A stretch of 23,127 bases of DNA from Collinsella aerofaciens (GCF_028209395.1 NZ_JAQLDQ010000029.1:1-23127); one strand, 5' to 3'. Counted from the first letter of the stretch, positions 15,389 to 22,894 are shown. Numbers and translations: made by a program. Notes: generated from the letters alone by a model not told the origin.

Positions 15389-16705
15389 TTACTCGGAAGC
15401 AGCCTTCTCGGTCTTCCAGCCATCGACGAAGGCGTTCTTGACGCCGTCCCACTTGGTGTTGTCGGCAGCATAAGCGATGAGAGCCTGCTTGAGGTTCTTC
15501 TTCCACTCCTCGGAGGGGATGTAAACGAAGTCCCAAGCGACGGTCTTCTTGCCGTCCTTGGCCATAGCAACGGCCTGCTGAGAGAAGACGTTGGTGGTCT
15601 CCTTAGCGCTCTTGAACGGGGCGGTCAGACCCATCTTGTCAGCGATGATGCTGGTGGCGGTGTCAGAAGTGACGCACCAATACATGAAGTCCTCGGTGGC
15701 CTTCTGGGCATCCTCGGAAGCCTGGGAGCTGACGCACCAGTAGTTCTCGCCGCCGGAGCACAGGCCCTGGTTCTCCTCGCCGTCGACGCCGATGTAGATC
15801 GGCAGCATGCCGAGCTGGTCGTCGGTCATACCGGCCTTGGTGAGGTCGGCGTAGGCCCAAGAGCCGTTCTGATAGAAGACGGCCTTGCCGGTTGCGAACT
15901 CGTTGGTGGCGTCGTCACCGGTCTTGGAGGCGAGCTGCGAAGGATCGCAGGTGGAGTCGGTGATGTACAGGTCGAAGATCTGCTTAAAGTTGTCGAGATA
16001 CTCGCCCTTGATCTCGTCGTCCTCCTGATTGTGCTCCTTCTCGAACTCGTAGTAGAGCGGGAGGTTGGCGAGGTGCGTGGTGTAGCGCCAGCTGGAGGAG
16101 TCATCCATACCGGCGGAAGTGAAGGCACCGTCAACGCCGAGCTCGTCCTTGCGGGCCTGGATGTCATCGGCGCAAGCCTTCAGCTTGTCGAAGGAGTTGA
16201 TGTCCTCGGCCTTGTAGCCGGCCTTCTCGAGGAGCTCCTTGTTGTAAATGATGCCGTAGCTCTCCTGAACCCAGTCGATACCCAGATCCTTGCCGTCGGA
16301 CTGCAGCGCCAGGGAGTCGTCGATGAGCTCGCCGCGGAGCTTGGTGTCGGAAAGATCGGCGCAGTAGTCCTTCCAGTTCTTAAGGCCGGTGGGGCCGTTG
16401 ACCTGGAACAGCGTCGGAGCGGAGCTCTTGGACATCTCGGACTTGAGCTTCTCCTCGTAGGTGTTGGAGGCGGCGGTCACGATCTTGACCTCGACGCCCT
16501 TCTCCTTCTTGTACGCCTTGGCGATCTCCTTCCACTCCTTGTCGACCTCGGGCTTGAACTGGAGGAAGTAGACCTCGGCAGCGTCACCAGAAGCAGAGGA
16601 GCCAGAGCCGGCAGAACCACCGCAGCCCACGAGGCCCAGACCAAGAACCGCAGCCGCGGAACCAGCAAAGCCCAGGAACTGCCTTCTGCTCATTTCGTTC
16701 TTCAT
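15389..16705 (-). CDS. Sugar-binding lipoprotein of ABC importer
   Basis: A 438-residue family 1 solute-binding protein. The signal peptide MKNEMSRRQFLGFAGSAAAV joins a twin-arginine motif (SRRQFLG, 6-12) to a lipobox LVGC with lipidated Cys28, so it is probably a Tat-exported lipoprotein on the outer face of the membrane. A Gly/Ser linker (29-40) leads into the two-lobed binding domain, with family features such as AYKKEKGVEVKIVTA, NGPTGLKNW, and FATGKAVFYQNGSWAYADL. It delivers sugar to the two permeases encoded next. The start at 16705 is chosen since GGGTGG lies 7-9 nt upstream; an in-frame GTG at 16723 would place that site inside the gene. Substrate inferred as maltodextrin-like from the neighbours. 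Confidence 0.93.
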   Translation of the reverse strand: MKNEMSRRQFLGFAGSAAAVLGLGLVGCGGSAGSGSSASGDAAEVYFLQFKPEVDKEWKEIAKAYKKEKGVEVKIVTAASNTYEEKLKSEMSKSSAPTLFQVNGPTGLKNWKDYCADLSDTKLRGELIDDSLALQSDGKDLGIDWVQESYGIIYNKELLEKAGYKAEDINSFDKLKACADDIQARKDELGVDGAFTSAGMDDSSSWRYTTHLANLPLYYEFEKEHNQEDDEIKGEYLDNFKQIFDLYITDSTCDPSQLASKTGDDATNEFATGKAVFYQNGSWAYADLTKAGMTDDQLGMLPIYIGVDGEENQGLCSGGENYWCVSSQASEDAQKATEDFMYWCVTSDTATSIIADKMGLTAPFKSAKETTNVFSQQAVAMAKDGKKTVAWDFVYIPSEEWKKNLKQALIAYAADNTKWDGVKNAFVDGWKTEKAASE

Positions 16706-16900
16706 TACAATCCACCCTTTCACACCGTGGCGGCACCCTTTGCCGCCGCCTTCGGAGATTGGCTCGGGGACTTTGCCCCTTTTGCTGACTTGTACAATAC
16801 GCTATTTGGCTAGTTGTTTGAACAAGTATTACTAGAGCGGTAGAAAAACTTCGGTGAACGGTAATTTCGACTTGATACTTGACAAGTTTTGTATAAACAA
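16706..16900 (-). promoter_or_regulatory. Regulatory region and leader of the ABC operon
   Basis: Several TTGT...ACAA inverted repeats are packed here: TTGTACAA (16790-16797), TTGTTTGAACAA (16815-16826), ACTTGACAAGT (16877-16887, perfect) and TTGTATAAACAA (16889-16900). They resemble operators of GntR/HutC-type (TreR-like) repressors, and such a gene lies just upstream. Possible -10 boxes overlap them, but none is decisive. The leader then holds two hairpins: GGGG/CCCC (16766-16779) and GGCGGCA/TGCCGCC (16729-16747), the second ending about 12 nt from the ribosome binding site. Confidence 0.55.
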
Positions 16901-16921
16901 TTATTTGTTATCGAATGCAGA

Positions 16922-16970
16922 GAAAACGCCCGATCAAGCCGATGCATCGTCGGTTTGACCGGGCGTTTTC
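16922..16970 (-). terminator. Terminator of the GntR-type regulator gene
   Basis: 21-bp imperfect stem (16922-16942 with 16950-16970), two non-Watson-Crick positions, 7-nt loop. On the minus strand it ends in GGGCGTTTTCTCT. The A-rich/T-rich flanks are symmetric, so it could work in both directions. It lies about 40 bp past the regulator stop and separates it from the ABC operon. Confidence 0.8.
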
Positions 16971-17011
16971 GCTTTGAGGGCATGAGTCTCGTCAGGCTGC
17001 GAGCTAGCCGG

Positions 17012-17731
17012 CTATCGCTTGGAATTGACGCGGTAATGGAAGATCTCGGGGTGTGTGCGGGCATGCGTGACCTCGAACAAGATGCCGTCCGAGGTGTACG
17101 ACTGGCTCTCCATAACGGCGACGCAGTTGTACTTGCCGAGGTCCAGATAGCTGCAGTCTTCATCGTTGGCGAGCTCGACACTCACCGTACGACGGCTCGC
17201 CATCACTTTGACGCCGCGCTTGTGCTCCAGATAGCCGTAGATAGAATCCGCCGCGATCTCGGGGGTCAGGCCCTTGGCGATCGACGCCAAAAAGTAGCCA
17301 TGGTCCACTTGGCGCGCGCTGCCGTTGAGGCTTCGGACACGCACGACGCGAATCAGCTCCTCGCCCACCTTAAAGCCCAGGCGACGAGAGAGTTGCTCAG
17401 TGCAAATCAAATGTTCAAAAGACTTGACCTCGGTCGATGCGACGGCATTGTTGCGTTTTGCGAACTCGCCAAACGACTCAACCTCTTCGAGTGCGCCCAG
17501 CATATCGGTTTCGCCCTTAAGCCAAATAACGCGCACGCCCTTGCCGTGTATAGGCTGCACAAACATCTGGTCGGCCAGCATGCTCAAGGCGCGTCGAACG
17601 GTATTGCGCGTGCAGCCAAACTCCGCGGTCAGCTCGGCTTCGGTTGGCAGCATCTCCTGAAACGCATAGGTCCCGTTGATGATGCGCGAACGGATCTCGC
17701 GGTAGATTCCTTCGTAAATCGCTTTTGGCAT
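17012..17731 (-). CDS. GntR-family (HutC/TreR-like) transcriptional regulator
   Basis: A 239-residue repressor. The winged helix-turn-helix occupies about 1-70: YREIRSRIINGTYAFQEMLPTEAELTAEFGCTRNTVRRALSMLADQ, then FVQPIHGKGVRV. From about 95 on it has a UTRA effector domain, so it belongs to the HutC/TreR branch whose ligands are often sugar phosphates. The ATG at 17731 has GAGGTG 6 nt upstream. It is divergent from the PTS-phosphatase gene and upstream of the ABC operon. TTGTTTRAAC-type palindromes lie in its own promoter, the PTS promoter, the ABC leader and the malQ promoter. The likely ligand is therefore an alpha-glucoside phosphate made by the PTS; this is inference. Confidence 0.93.
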   Translation of the reverse strand: MPKAIYEGIYREIRSRIINGTYAFQEMLPTEAELTAEFGCTRNTVRRALSMLADQMFVQPIHGKGVRVIWLKGETDMLGALEEVESFGEFAKRNNAVASTEVKSFEHLICTEQLSRRLGFKVGEELIRVVRVRSLNGSARQVDHGYFLASIAKGLTPEIAADSIYGYLEHKRGVKVMASRRTVSVELANDEDCSYLDLGKYNCVAVMESQSYTSDGILFEVTHARTHPEIFHYRVNSKR

Positions 17732-17955
17732 GATTTCACCTCTAATGAATATGTATGGCTAGGCACGATAGCATTTCTTAAAGTTGTTTAAACCGATTAT
17801 CGGTAAAGCACGGATTATTTACCGTCGACGGTTCCCCCGAAACCCAAATCGGACCGAATCAAAACCGTCAATGCGGCAAGCAGCCAGTCCTCTACAATGA
17901 GTTCATTGTTTAAACGTTCTTGCTCGCACAGCATGTTGCATCCGAAAGGCATATT
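17732..17955. promoter_or_regulatory. Divergent promoter region, regulator and PTS-phosphatase
   Basis: No gene in this 224-bp gap. TTGTTTAAAC appears twice: 17784-17793 near the regulator start and 17907-17916 next to the PTS promoter. A TACAAT -10 box for the PTS gene lies at 17893-17898, so the second copy would sit just past the transcription start. Two overlapping dyads lie between: ACCGAT-T-ATCGGT (17792-17804) and CGGTAAA-10-TTTACCG (17801-17824). The PTS ribosome site GAAAGG is at 17944-17949. Confidence 0.55.
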
Positions 17956-20409
17956 ATGCTGCAGAAAATCCAACGTTTTGGCGGAGCCATGTTCGCGCCC
18001 GCCATGCTGTTTTCTATATCAGGCCTCATGGTCGGCATCTCCGCCCTCGCAACGACCGTGGATATCGTCGGCGACCTCGCCGTATACGGAACCCCCTGGT
18101 ACGTTTTCTGGACTATCATTCAGCGCGGCTCGTGGACGGTCTTTAAGCGCCTTCCACTCCTTTTTGCCGTAGCGCTGCCCATCGGCCTTGCCCAAAAGCA
18201 ACCGGCACGCTGCTGCCTCGAGGCGCTCGTAGCCTATTTTGCCTACTGTTTCTTTTTGAGCGAGATCATTAAGCTGAGCGGCGACAACCTTGGACTTAAG
18301 TACCCGTCGTCTTTAACCCCCGCCAGCGGCATCACCGTCATCGACGGCATCAAGACGCTCGACACCGGCATTATCGGCCCGCTGGCGGTGTCGGCAACCG
18401 TCGTTGCCATCCATGACCGCTTCTACGATGCCAAGGTTCCCGATTGGCTCGGCACGTTCTCGGGTTCCTCGCTCGTCTACCTCATCAGCTTTTTTGCCGT
18501 GTTTGCCCTTGCCGCCATCTCGGCCGCCATCGTGCCCTTCGCATACGCTGTGACCGAAACGCTGCGCCACGCACTTGCGGGCGTCGGCCCCTTCGGCGTG
18601 GGCATCTTTGTGTTTTTGGAGCGAGCGCTCGAGCCCATGGGGCTGCACCATCTGCTCTATATGCCCATCTATTACGACAATCTGGTCATTCACGACGGTA
18701 TTTACGCCACGTGGACCAACCTGCTCCCCATTCTCTCCCATAGCACGCGCCCCTTAAATGAACTTGCGCCCTGGGCAGGTTTTACCGCCACCGGCTGGGG
18801 CAAGCTCTTTGGCCTTCCCGCCATCGCGGCAGCATTCTATTTCACCGCCAAACCCGAACGCCGCGCCGGCCTTAAGGTCATCCTTTTGCCCGCCATCGTC
18901 GCCTCGGTGGTCTGCGGCGTCACCGAGCCGCTCGAGTTTCTCTTTATGTTCACCTATCCAGGACTCTTTTTGCTCTACGCCGTCCTGTCCTCCTGCCTTG
19001 CCATGACCATGAACTTCTTTGGCATCGTCGGCATCTTCTCGGGCGGTCTCATGGAAATGACGGCCTTCAACTTCATCCCACTCATGCGAATGCATGCCGG
19101 CTCCTACCTTTTGGCGCTCGGTATCGGCCTTGCCTTTAGCGTCATCTTCTTTCTGAGCTTTCGAGGCCTTATCCTGGCCTTAGACCTAAAAACCCCGGGA
19201 CGCGAGGAGCATATTGCCGGCAACACGGCGCTCTCGCGCTTGACGGGAGGCGACGTTGACGAAAGGCATTCATCCAAAACCGGGGCTTCCGACGCCCAGG
19301 CATCGCAAGACCACCTGCTCGCCGAGCAGGTTGTGGCGCTTCTGGGCGGCGTATCCAACATTGTGGGCGCAACCAACTGCGCCACGCGCCTGCGCGTCGA
19401 GGTCGAAGACCCCTCCATCGTTGCAGATAACGCGTCGTTTGTCGCGGTGGGCGCCAAGGGCCTCATCATTACGGGCAAGACCGCCCAGGTGATCATCGGC
19501 GTCTCCGTTCCCCGCGTTAAAGAGCATTTTGACCAGATCATGGGCCTCGAGCCGGGATTTGTGCCCACCACCTCGGCCTCCCCTGCCGCCAGTCCAACCC
19601 GCAAGCATGGCGATATCTGCTTCTTCGACATTGACGGCACGCTCGCGTGGCAAGACCCCAGGCTCGCCCAAGACCTTCCCGAAGACGAGCGGGACCTCTC
19701 CCCCTATCCCAACGAGGCGGTTTCGCAGGCAATCCGCGCGTTTGTCGCCAACGGCAACATGGCCTTTATCTGCACGGGACGCACCCTGAGCTGCATTCAT
19801 CCCAAGCTACTCGAGCTGCCGTGGGCAGGAATTGTCTGCTTGGCGGGAGGCTACGTCGAACTCGACGAACGCATTGTGCGAAATGCGGCCATGAGCCCTG
19901 GCTTGCTGCAACGCCTCGCCCCGTATCTTGAGCAATCGGACGAGGTGATTCGCTTTGAAGGTCTCGATCGCGTCGTGCGCATGAGCGCGGACGCCCCCGA
20001 GACGTACGGATACGCCCGTACCGTAGGCGATGCCGTCACAAAGCTCAAGCATTACAGCGCCTACAAGATCCTCATGTCCACGAAGCTTGCCAACCGCATC
20101 GCCCAAGATGAAGAGCTCGGACCTCTGCTCTGCTTCAACGAGCTCGAGCTCGAGGTCACAGAAATCTCGCCTCGCGAGTGCACCAAACGGGCCGGAATCA
20201 AGGCCGTGCTTGACGCCCTGGGGCCAGACCACGGCACCGTGTACGGCATTGGCGACGCGAGTAACGACATCGCCCTCATGGAGGCGGTCGATGTTGGCAT
20301 CGCTATGGGCAACGCGCCGGATTTCCTTAAGGAAAAGGCCGACTACGTAACCGACAGCTTCGACCATGACGGCGTCGTCACCGCGCTCGAACACTTTGGG
20401 CTTATCTAG
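17956..20409 (+). CDS. PTS EIICB (MalX/alpha-glucoside type) fused to HAD-IIB phosphatase
   Basis: An 817-residue three-part protein in one unbroken frame. Residues 1-420 are a membrane EIIC of the maltose/glucose/alpha-glucoside group (MLQKIQRFGGAMFAPAMLFSI..., LEPMGLHHLLY, substrate-site motif GVTEPLEF about 321-328, ending in LALDLKTPGRE). Residues about 455-530 are EIIB, with the phosphorylated Cys475 in NCATRLRVEV. A Ser/Pro/Ala linker (about 536-550) joins a Cof-type HAD hydrolase (553-817) with all four motifs: DIDGTL (Asp558, Asp560), CTGR (Thr607), Lys744 in TKRAG, and GDASND (Asp767, Asp771). No EIIA domain is present, so a separate EIIA-Glc-type protein is needed. MalX, GlvCB and AglA relatives normally stop after EIIB. 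The fusion may import, phosphorylate and then dephosphorylate an alpha-glucoside, or the HAD may act on another phosphosugar. ATG 17956 has GAAAGG 6 nt upstream and matches the MalX start; a TTG at 17920 is unlikely. Confidence 0.93.
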   Translation: MLQKIQRFGGAMFAPAMLFSISGLMVGISALATTVDIVGDLAVYGTPWYVFWTIIQRGSWTVFKRLPLLFAVALPIGLAQKQPARCCLEALVAYFAYCFFLSEIIKLSGDNLGLKYPSSLTPASGITVIDGIKTLDTGIIGPLAVSATVVAIHDRFYDAKVPDWLGTFSGSSLVYLISFFAVFALAAISAAIVPFAYAVTETLRHALAGVGPFGVGIFVFLERALEPMGLHHLLYMPIYYDNLVIHDGIYATWTNLLPILSHSTRPLNELAPWAGFTATGWGKLFGLPAIAAAFYFTAKPERRAGLKVILLPAIVASVVCGVTEPLEFLFMFTYPGLFLLYAVLSSCLAMTMNFFGIVGIFSGGLMEMTAFNFIPLMRMHAGSYLLALGIGLAFSVIFFLSFRGLILALDLKTPGREEHIAGNTALSRLTGGDVDERHSSKTGASDAQASQDHLLAEQVVALLGGVSNIVGATNCATRLRVEVEDPSIVADNASFVAVGAKGLIITGKTAQVIIGVSVPRVKEHFDQIMGLEPGFVPTTSASPAASPTRKHGDICFFDIDGTLAWQDPRLAQDLPEDERDLSPYPNEAVSQAIRAFVANGNMAFICTGRTLSCIHPKLLELPWAGIVCLAGGYVELDERIVRNAAMSPGLLQRLAPYLEQSDEVIRFEGLDRVVRMSADAPETYGYARTVGDAVTKLKHYSAYKILMSTKLANRIAQDEELGPLLCFNELELEVTEISPRECTKRAGIKAVLDALGPDHGTVYGIGDASNDIALMEAVDVGIAMGNAPDFLKEKADYVTDSFDHDGVVTALEHFGLI

Positions 20410-20525
20410 CCGAGCCCCTTGCCGCGTTTGCGGCCGCATGACTCATTCGTCTTCAACCGCCGCGCTCGACGCCCTAATGTGGCAATATGTTGTCTGCATA
20501 ATGCAACGATGCAACCCAAGAAAGA

Positions 20526-21551
20526 ATGCGAGAGCCTGTGTCCAGTCCGTTTACCAGCTTTTTAGCCCAGCACTTTGACCAGATCAACGACTATCTGGCC
20601 ACGTTCTTTGACGGACAGGCGACCTCTGCCGATATCGAGCGCTACCTGTACGCGCCGCTCTCGGCTTTTACGGCCAACGCCGGCAAGCGCCACCGCCCGC
20701 TTATCTGCATGCTCGCCGCCACCGCAGTAGGCGGTAGCTTTGAGAGCGCCCGCAGCGCCGCGGCAGCCATCGAACATTTCCAGTCGGGCGCGCTGATTCA
20801 CGACGACATCGCCGACAACGGACAGCTGCGCCGCGGCAAGCCCTGCATGCACCTCACCGAGGGCACGGGGCTTGCCATCAACTGCGGTGACCTGGCACTT
20901 ACCATGGTCACCAAGACGGTTCTCGACGATCCAACGCTCGAGGCAGGCGTAAAGCTGCGCGTACTTCACGAGCTCACCGAGATGATCGTCCGCACCATCG
21001 AGGGTCAGGCGCTCGACTTGGGCTGGGTCCGTGACGCACGCTTCGACATCTCGGTCGACGATTATCTGGACATGGCGACGCACAAGACCGCGTACTACAG
21101 CGGAGCCACGCCGCTTGCCACCGGAGCCATCATTGGCGGAGGCAGCGAGGAGCAAATTGAGGCGCTGCGCGCCTTTGGCCTGTACACGGGCCTTGCCTTC
21201 CAAATTCAAGACGACCTGCTCAACTTGATCGGCACCAAGGAGGCCGCCAACAAGGACTTCCGCACCGACATCACCGAGGGTAAGCGCACGCTCGTTGCCG
21301 TGCACGCCCTGTCTGATGAGCGCTATCACGACGAGATTGAAGCAATCCTCTCCTCGGGCACCGAGGACCCCGCACAGCTCGCGCGCGCCGTGGAAATCTT
21401 CCAGGAGACCGGCTCTATCGATTACGCCCACGCCTACGCGCTGGACCTGACCGCCAAAGCCAAGGCCGCCATCGAGGACGTTTCGCTCGACCCGCATGCA
21501 CGCGAACTGTTCCTCTCCATGGCAGATTTCTTTGTGGAGCGCCTTAACTAG
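20526..21551 (+). CDS. Polyprenyl (trans-isoprenyl) diphosphate synthase
   Basis: A 341-residue all-trans prenyltransferase that adds isopentenyl diphosphate to allylic diphosphates, for quinone side chains or other polyprenyls. The conserved GKRHRP (53-58), first Asp-rich motif DDIAD in HDDIADNGQLRRGKP (93-97), Lys/Thr pair HKTAYYSGATPL, second motif region FQIQDDLLNLIG (Asp229-Asp230) and DITEGKRT (249-256) are all present. The second motif reads DDLLN rather than DDxxD, a variation at its last position. The start is uncertain: ATG 20526 has only a weak AAGAAAG upstream; GTG 20538 is an alternative. It follows the PTS gene by 116 bp with a possible CATAAT -10 box (20497-20502), so it is probably a separate unit. 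The chain length is not predictable here; the bulky residues before the first motif would need modelling. Confidence 0.92.
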   Translation: MREPVSSPFTSFLAQHFDQINDYLATFFDGQATSADIERYLYAPLSAFTANAGKRHRPLICMLAATAVGGSFESARSAAAAIEHFQSGALIHDDIADNGQLRRGKPCMHLTEGTGLAINCGDLALTMVTKTVLDDPTLEAGVKLRVLHELTEMIVRTIEGQALDLGWVRDARFDISVDDYLDMATHKTAYYSGATPLATGAIIGGGSEEQIEALRAFGLYTGLAFQIQDDLLNLIGTKEAANKDFRTDITEGKRTLVAVHALSDERYHDEIEAILSSGTEDPAQLARAVEIFQETGSIDYAHAYALDLTAKAKAAIEDVSLDPHARELFLSMADFFVERLN

Positions 21552-21593
21552 CGGGGGTTATAAAACCTGTCAGCAGCGTATTTGGGTACAACT

Positions 21594-21602
21594 TGCTACA
21601 CT
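21594..21602 (+). promoter_or_regulatory. Possible extended -10 promoter for the PG-binding gene
   Basis: TGC-TACACT forms an extended -10 box (TGn plus TACACT at 21597-21602) in the 138-bp gap before the 21690 gene. No good -35 was seen at the right distance. Confidence 0.35.
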
Positions 21603-21689
21603 GTTGAGTGCATGTTTATGCATCCCTTTGCGTTGTCTATCCGACACACGCTCAAATAGTACGAATGGTACGCCGAAAGGGGTTCGTTC

Positions 21690-22595
21690 ATGGAACCTAT
21701 TACAACGGGCATGCAGGGAGCAGCCGTCGAGGACGTCCAGTCCCGCCTTCTGCAGCTCGGCTATACAATCGATGACACCGAGGTTGCCGACAAGCGCTTT
21801 GGCACCACCACCGAACAGGCTGTTGGCACCTTTAGGCTCGATAGCGGCCTTGCCGCTGGCTGTGCCGTCGATATCCCCTGCTGGAGCGCCCTGGTCGACG
21901 CCTCGTATAAACTGGGCGACCGCACGCTCTATCTGCGCATGCCCAATTTCCATGGCGCCGACGTGCAGGCCATGCAGAAAGCGCTCAACGTTTTGGGCTT
22001 TGCCTGCGGCGAGGACGACGGCTACTTTGGCCCGCACACCGAGGCGGCCCTTCAGCAGTTCCAGGAAAACGTCGGTCTGTTTGCCGATGGCATGGCGTTC
22101 CAGGATACCTACGCCTATATCAACCGCCTGCACCACGTGTGGGAGGGTAAACCTTCGGTGACCGAGGCCGAGTCGCGCATCGGTTTTGCCCGCGCCGCCA
22201 ACGTGCTCGAGCGCTTCCAGATTGCCGTCATCGGTGAGGACCCCATCGCACGCAGTGTTGCATCGCGCATGTGGAACATCGCCACGGCGACGACCGACAG
22301 CAGCGGCATGATGCTTTGCGACTCCGAGGTTCCGACCGACGTTGACCTGGTGCTCGAGATCGCAAGCGACGAGCTGCCCGCCGACGCCGCTCCGCGCGCC
22401 ACGATTGCCCTCGCCGAGTGCCACAACCTGGCCCAGCGCATCCGCACCGCCAATGTCGCCGCACAGCAAAAGCCGGCACGCATCCGCATTGAGCTCACCG
22501 GCATGACGCGCTACAACGGCACCTTCACTGCCAGCGACGCCCAGACGCTCGCGGTACGCCTGCTCGATGGCGTTTGCGATGCCCTCGCAGATTAG
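21690..22595 (+). CDS. Protein with two peptidoglycan-binding repeats and an unassigned C-terminal domain
   Basis: A 301-residue protein with no signal peptide or membrane segment. Two tandem peptidoglycan-binding (PGB_1-like) repeats: about 5-60 (GMQGAAVEDVQSRLLQLGY ... RFGTTTEQAVGTFR) and about 80-148 (HGADVQAMQKALNVLGF ... GYFGPHTEAALQQFQ). Residues 175-300 form an alpha/beta-looking domain with IAVIGEDPIARSVASRM and VDLVLEIASDE. The layout (two repeats, then about 130 residues) echoes actinobacterial CwlM-like amidases, where an Amidase_3 domain follows the repeats. Here the zinc ligands of such amidases are not visible, so it may be a degenerate, regulatory version. The ATG at 21690 has AAAGGGG about 7 nt upstream. 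It is immediately upstream of tRNA-Gln. Function unproven. Confidence 0.8.
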   Translation: MEPITTGMQGAAVEDVQSRLLQLGYTIDDTEVADKRFGTTTEQAVGTFRLDSGLAAGCAVDIPCWSALVDASYKLGDRTLYLRMPNFHGADVQAMQKALNVLGFACGEDDGYFGPHTEAALQQFQENVGLFADGMAFQDTYAYINRLHHVWEGKPSVTEAESRIGFARAANVLERFQIAVIGEDPIARSVASRMWNIATATTDSSGMMLCDSEVPTDVDLVLEIASDELPADAAPRATIALAECHNLAQRIRTANVAAQQKPARIRIELTGMTRYNGTFTASDAQTLAVRLLDGVCDALAD

Positions 22596-22632
22596 GTAAA
22601 CTAAACGAGTTGCTTTTGTGCAACACCCATAC

Positions 22633-22707
22633 TGGGACGTAGTTCAACGGTAGAACTCCGGTTTTTGGTGCCGGCTGTTGGGGGTTCGAATCCCTCCGTC
22701 CCAGCCA
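22633..22707 (+). tRNA. trnQ: tRNA-Gln (anticodon UUG)
   Basis: A 75-nt cloverleaf including encoded CCA. Acceptor stem TGGGACG/CGTCCCA, D-arm GTTCAACGGTAGAAC, anticodon stem CCGGT/GCCGG around the 7-nt loop TTTTGGT with anticodon TTG, T-arm GGGGG-TTCGAAT-CCCTC. Discriminator G at 22704 is followed by CCA (22705-22707). Followed by a terminator and by partial repeats of its 3' end. Confidence 0.95.
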
Positions 22708-22716
22708 AGGTAACTG

Positions 22717-22754
22717 AGCGCCCTGGGCCTTCATCAGCCCGGGGCGCTTTCTTG
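22717..22754 (+). terminator. Terminator after tRNA-Gln
   Basis: 12-bp stem (22717-22728 with 22737-22748, one T-G wobble), 8-nt loop, then TTTCTT. Suggests the tRNA transcript ends here. Confidence 0.85.
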
Positions 22755-22762
22755 TGGGCATG

Positions 22763-22894
22763 CGGAGGGATTCGAACCCGCAAGGGTGCGGAGCTGAGGA
22801 AACGCGAAGCGTTTTCCAGCGCAGCACGCAAGGAGCGAAGCGACGCAGCGGAGCGCGGCCGCCGAAAAGGCGGACGCGGAATCCCTCCGTCCCA
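22763..22894. repeat. tRNA-Gln-derived repeats bounding a structured GC-rich element
   Basis: The 16 bp GAATCCCTCCGTCCCA of the tRNA 3' half (22688-22703) recurs exactly at 22879-22894. The T-arm 16-mer at 22682-22697 recurs inverted at 22764-22779. The two extra copies pair as an 11-bp terminal inverted repeat (22763-22773 with 22879-22889). The interior holds small hairpins: ACCC-GCAA-GGGT (22776-22787), a GGAAACGC/GCGTTTTCC stem near 22797-22816, and CCGCC-GAAAA-GGCGG near 22860-22873. Could be an integration scar, a small palindromic element or a structured RNA. Short frames across it are tRNA-antisense artefacts. Confidence 0.65.

Noticed and set aside
15374..16813. Long plus-strand frame opposite the sugar-binding protein gene, and similar ones opposite malQ and msmK
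   Set aside because: All mirror the codon bias of the true gene on the other strand; their Leu/Gly/Val-rich translations look like no protein family.
17920..17955. TTG start adding 12 residues to the PTS-phosphatase protein
   Set aside because: The ATG at 17956 has a well-placed GAAAGG and begins exactly like MalX-family proteins (MLQKIQRFGGAMF); the TTG overlaps the operator/promoter region.
22609..22624. Hairpin GTTGC/GCAAC between the PG-binding gene and tRNA-Gln
   Set aside because: Five base pairs without a T-tract; too weak to call a terminator.
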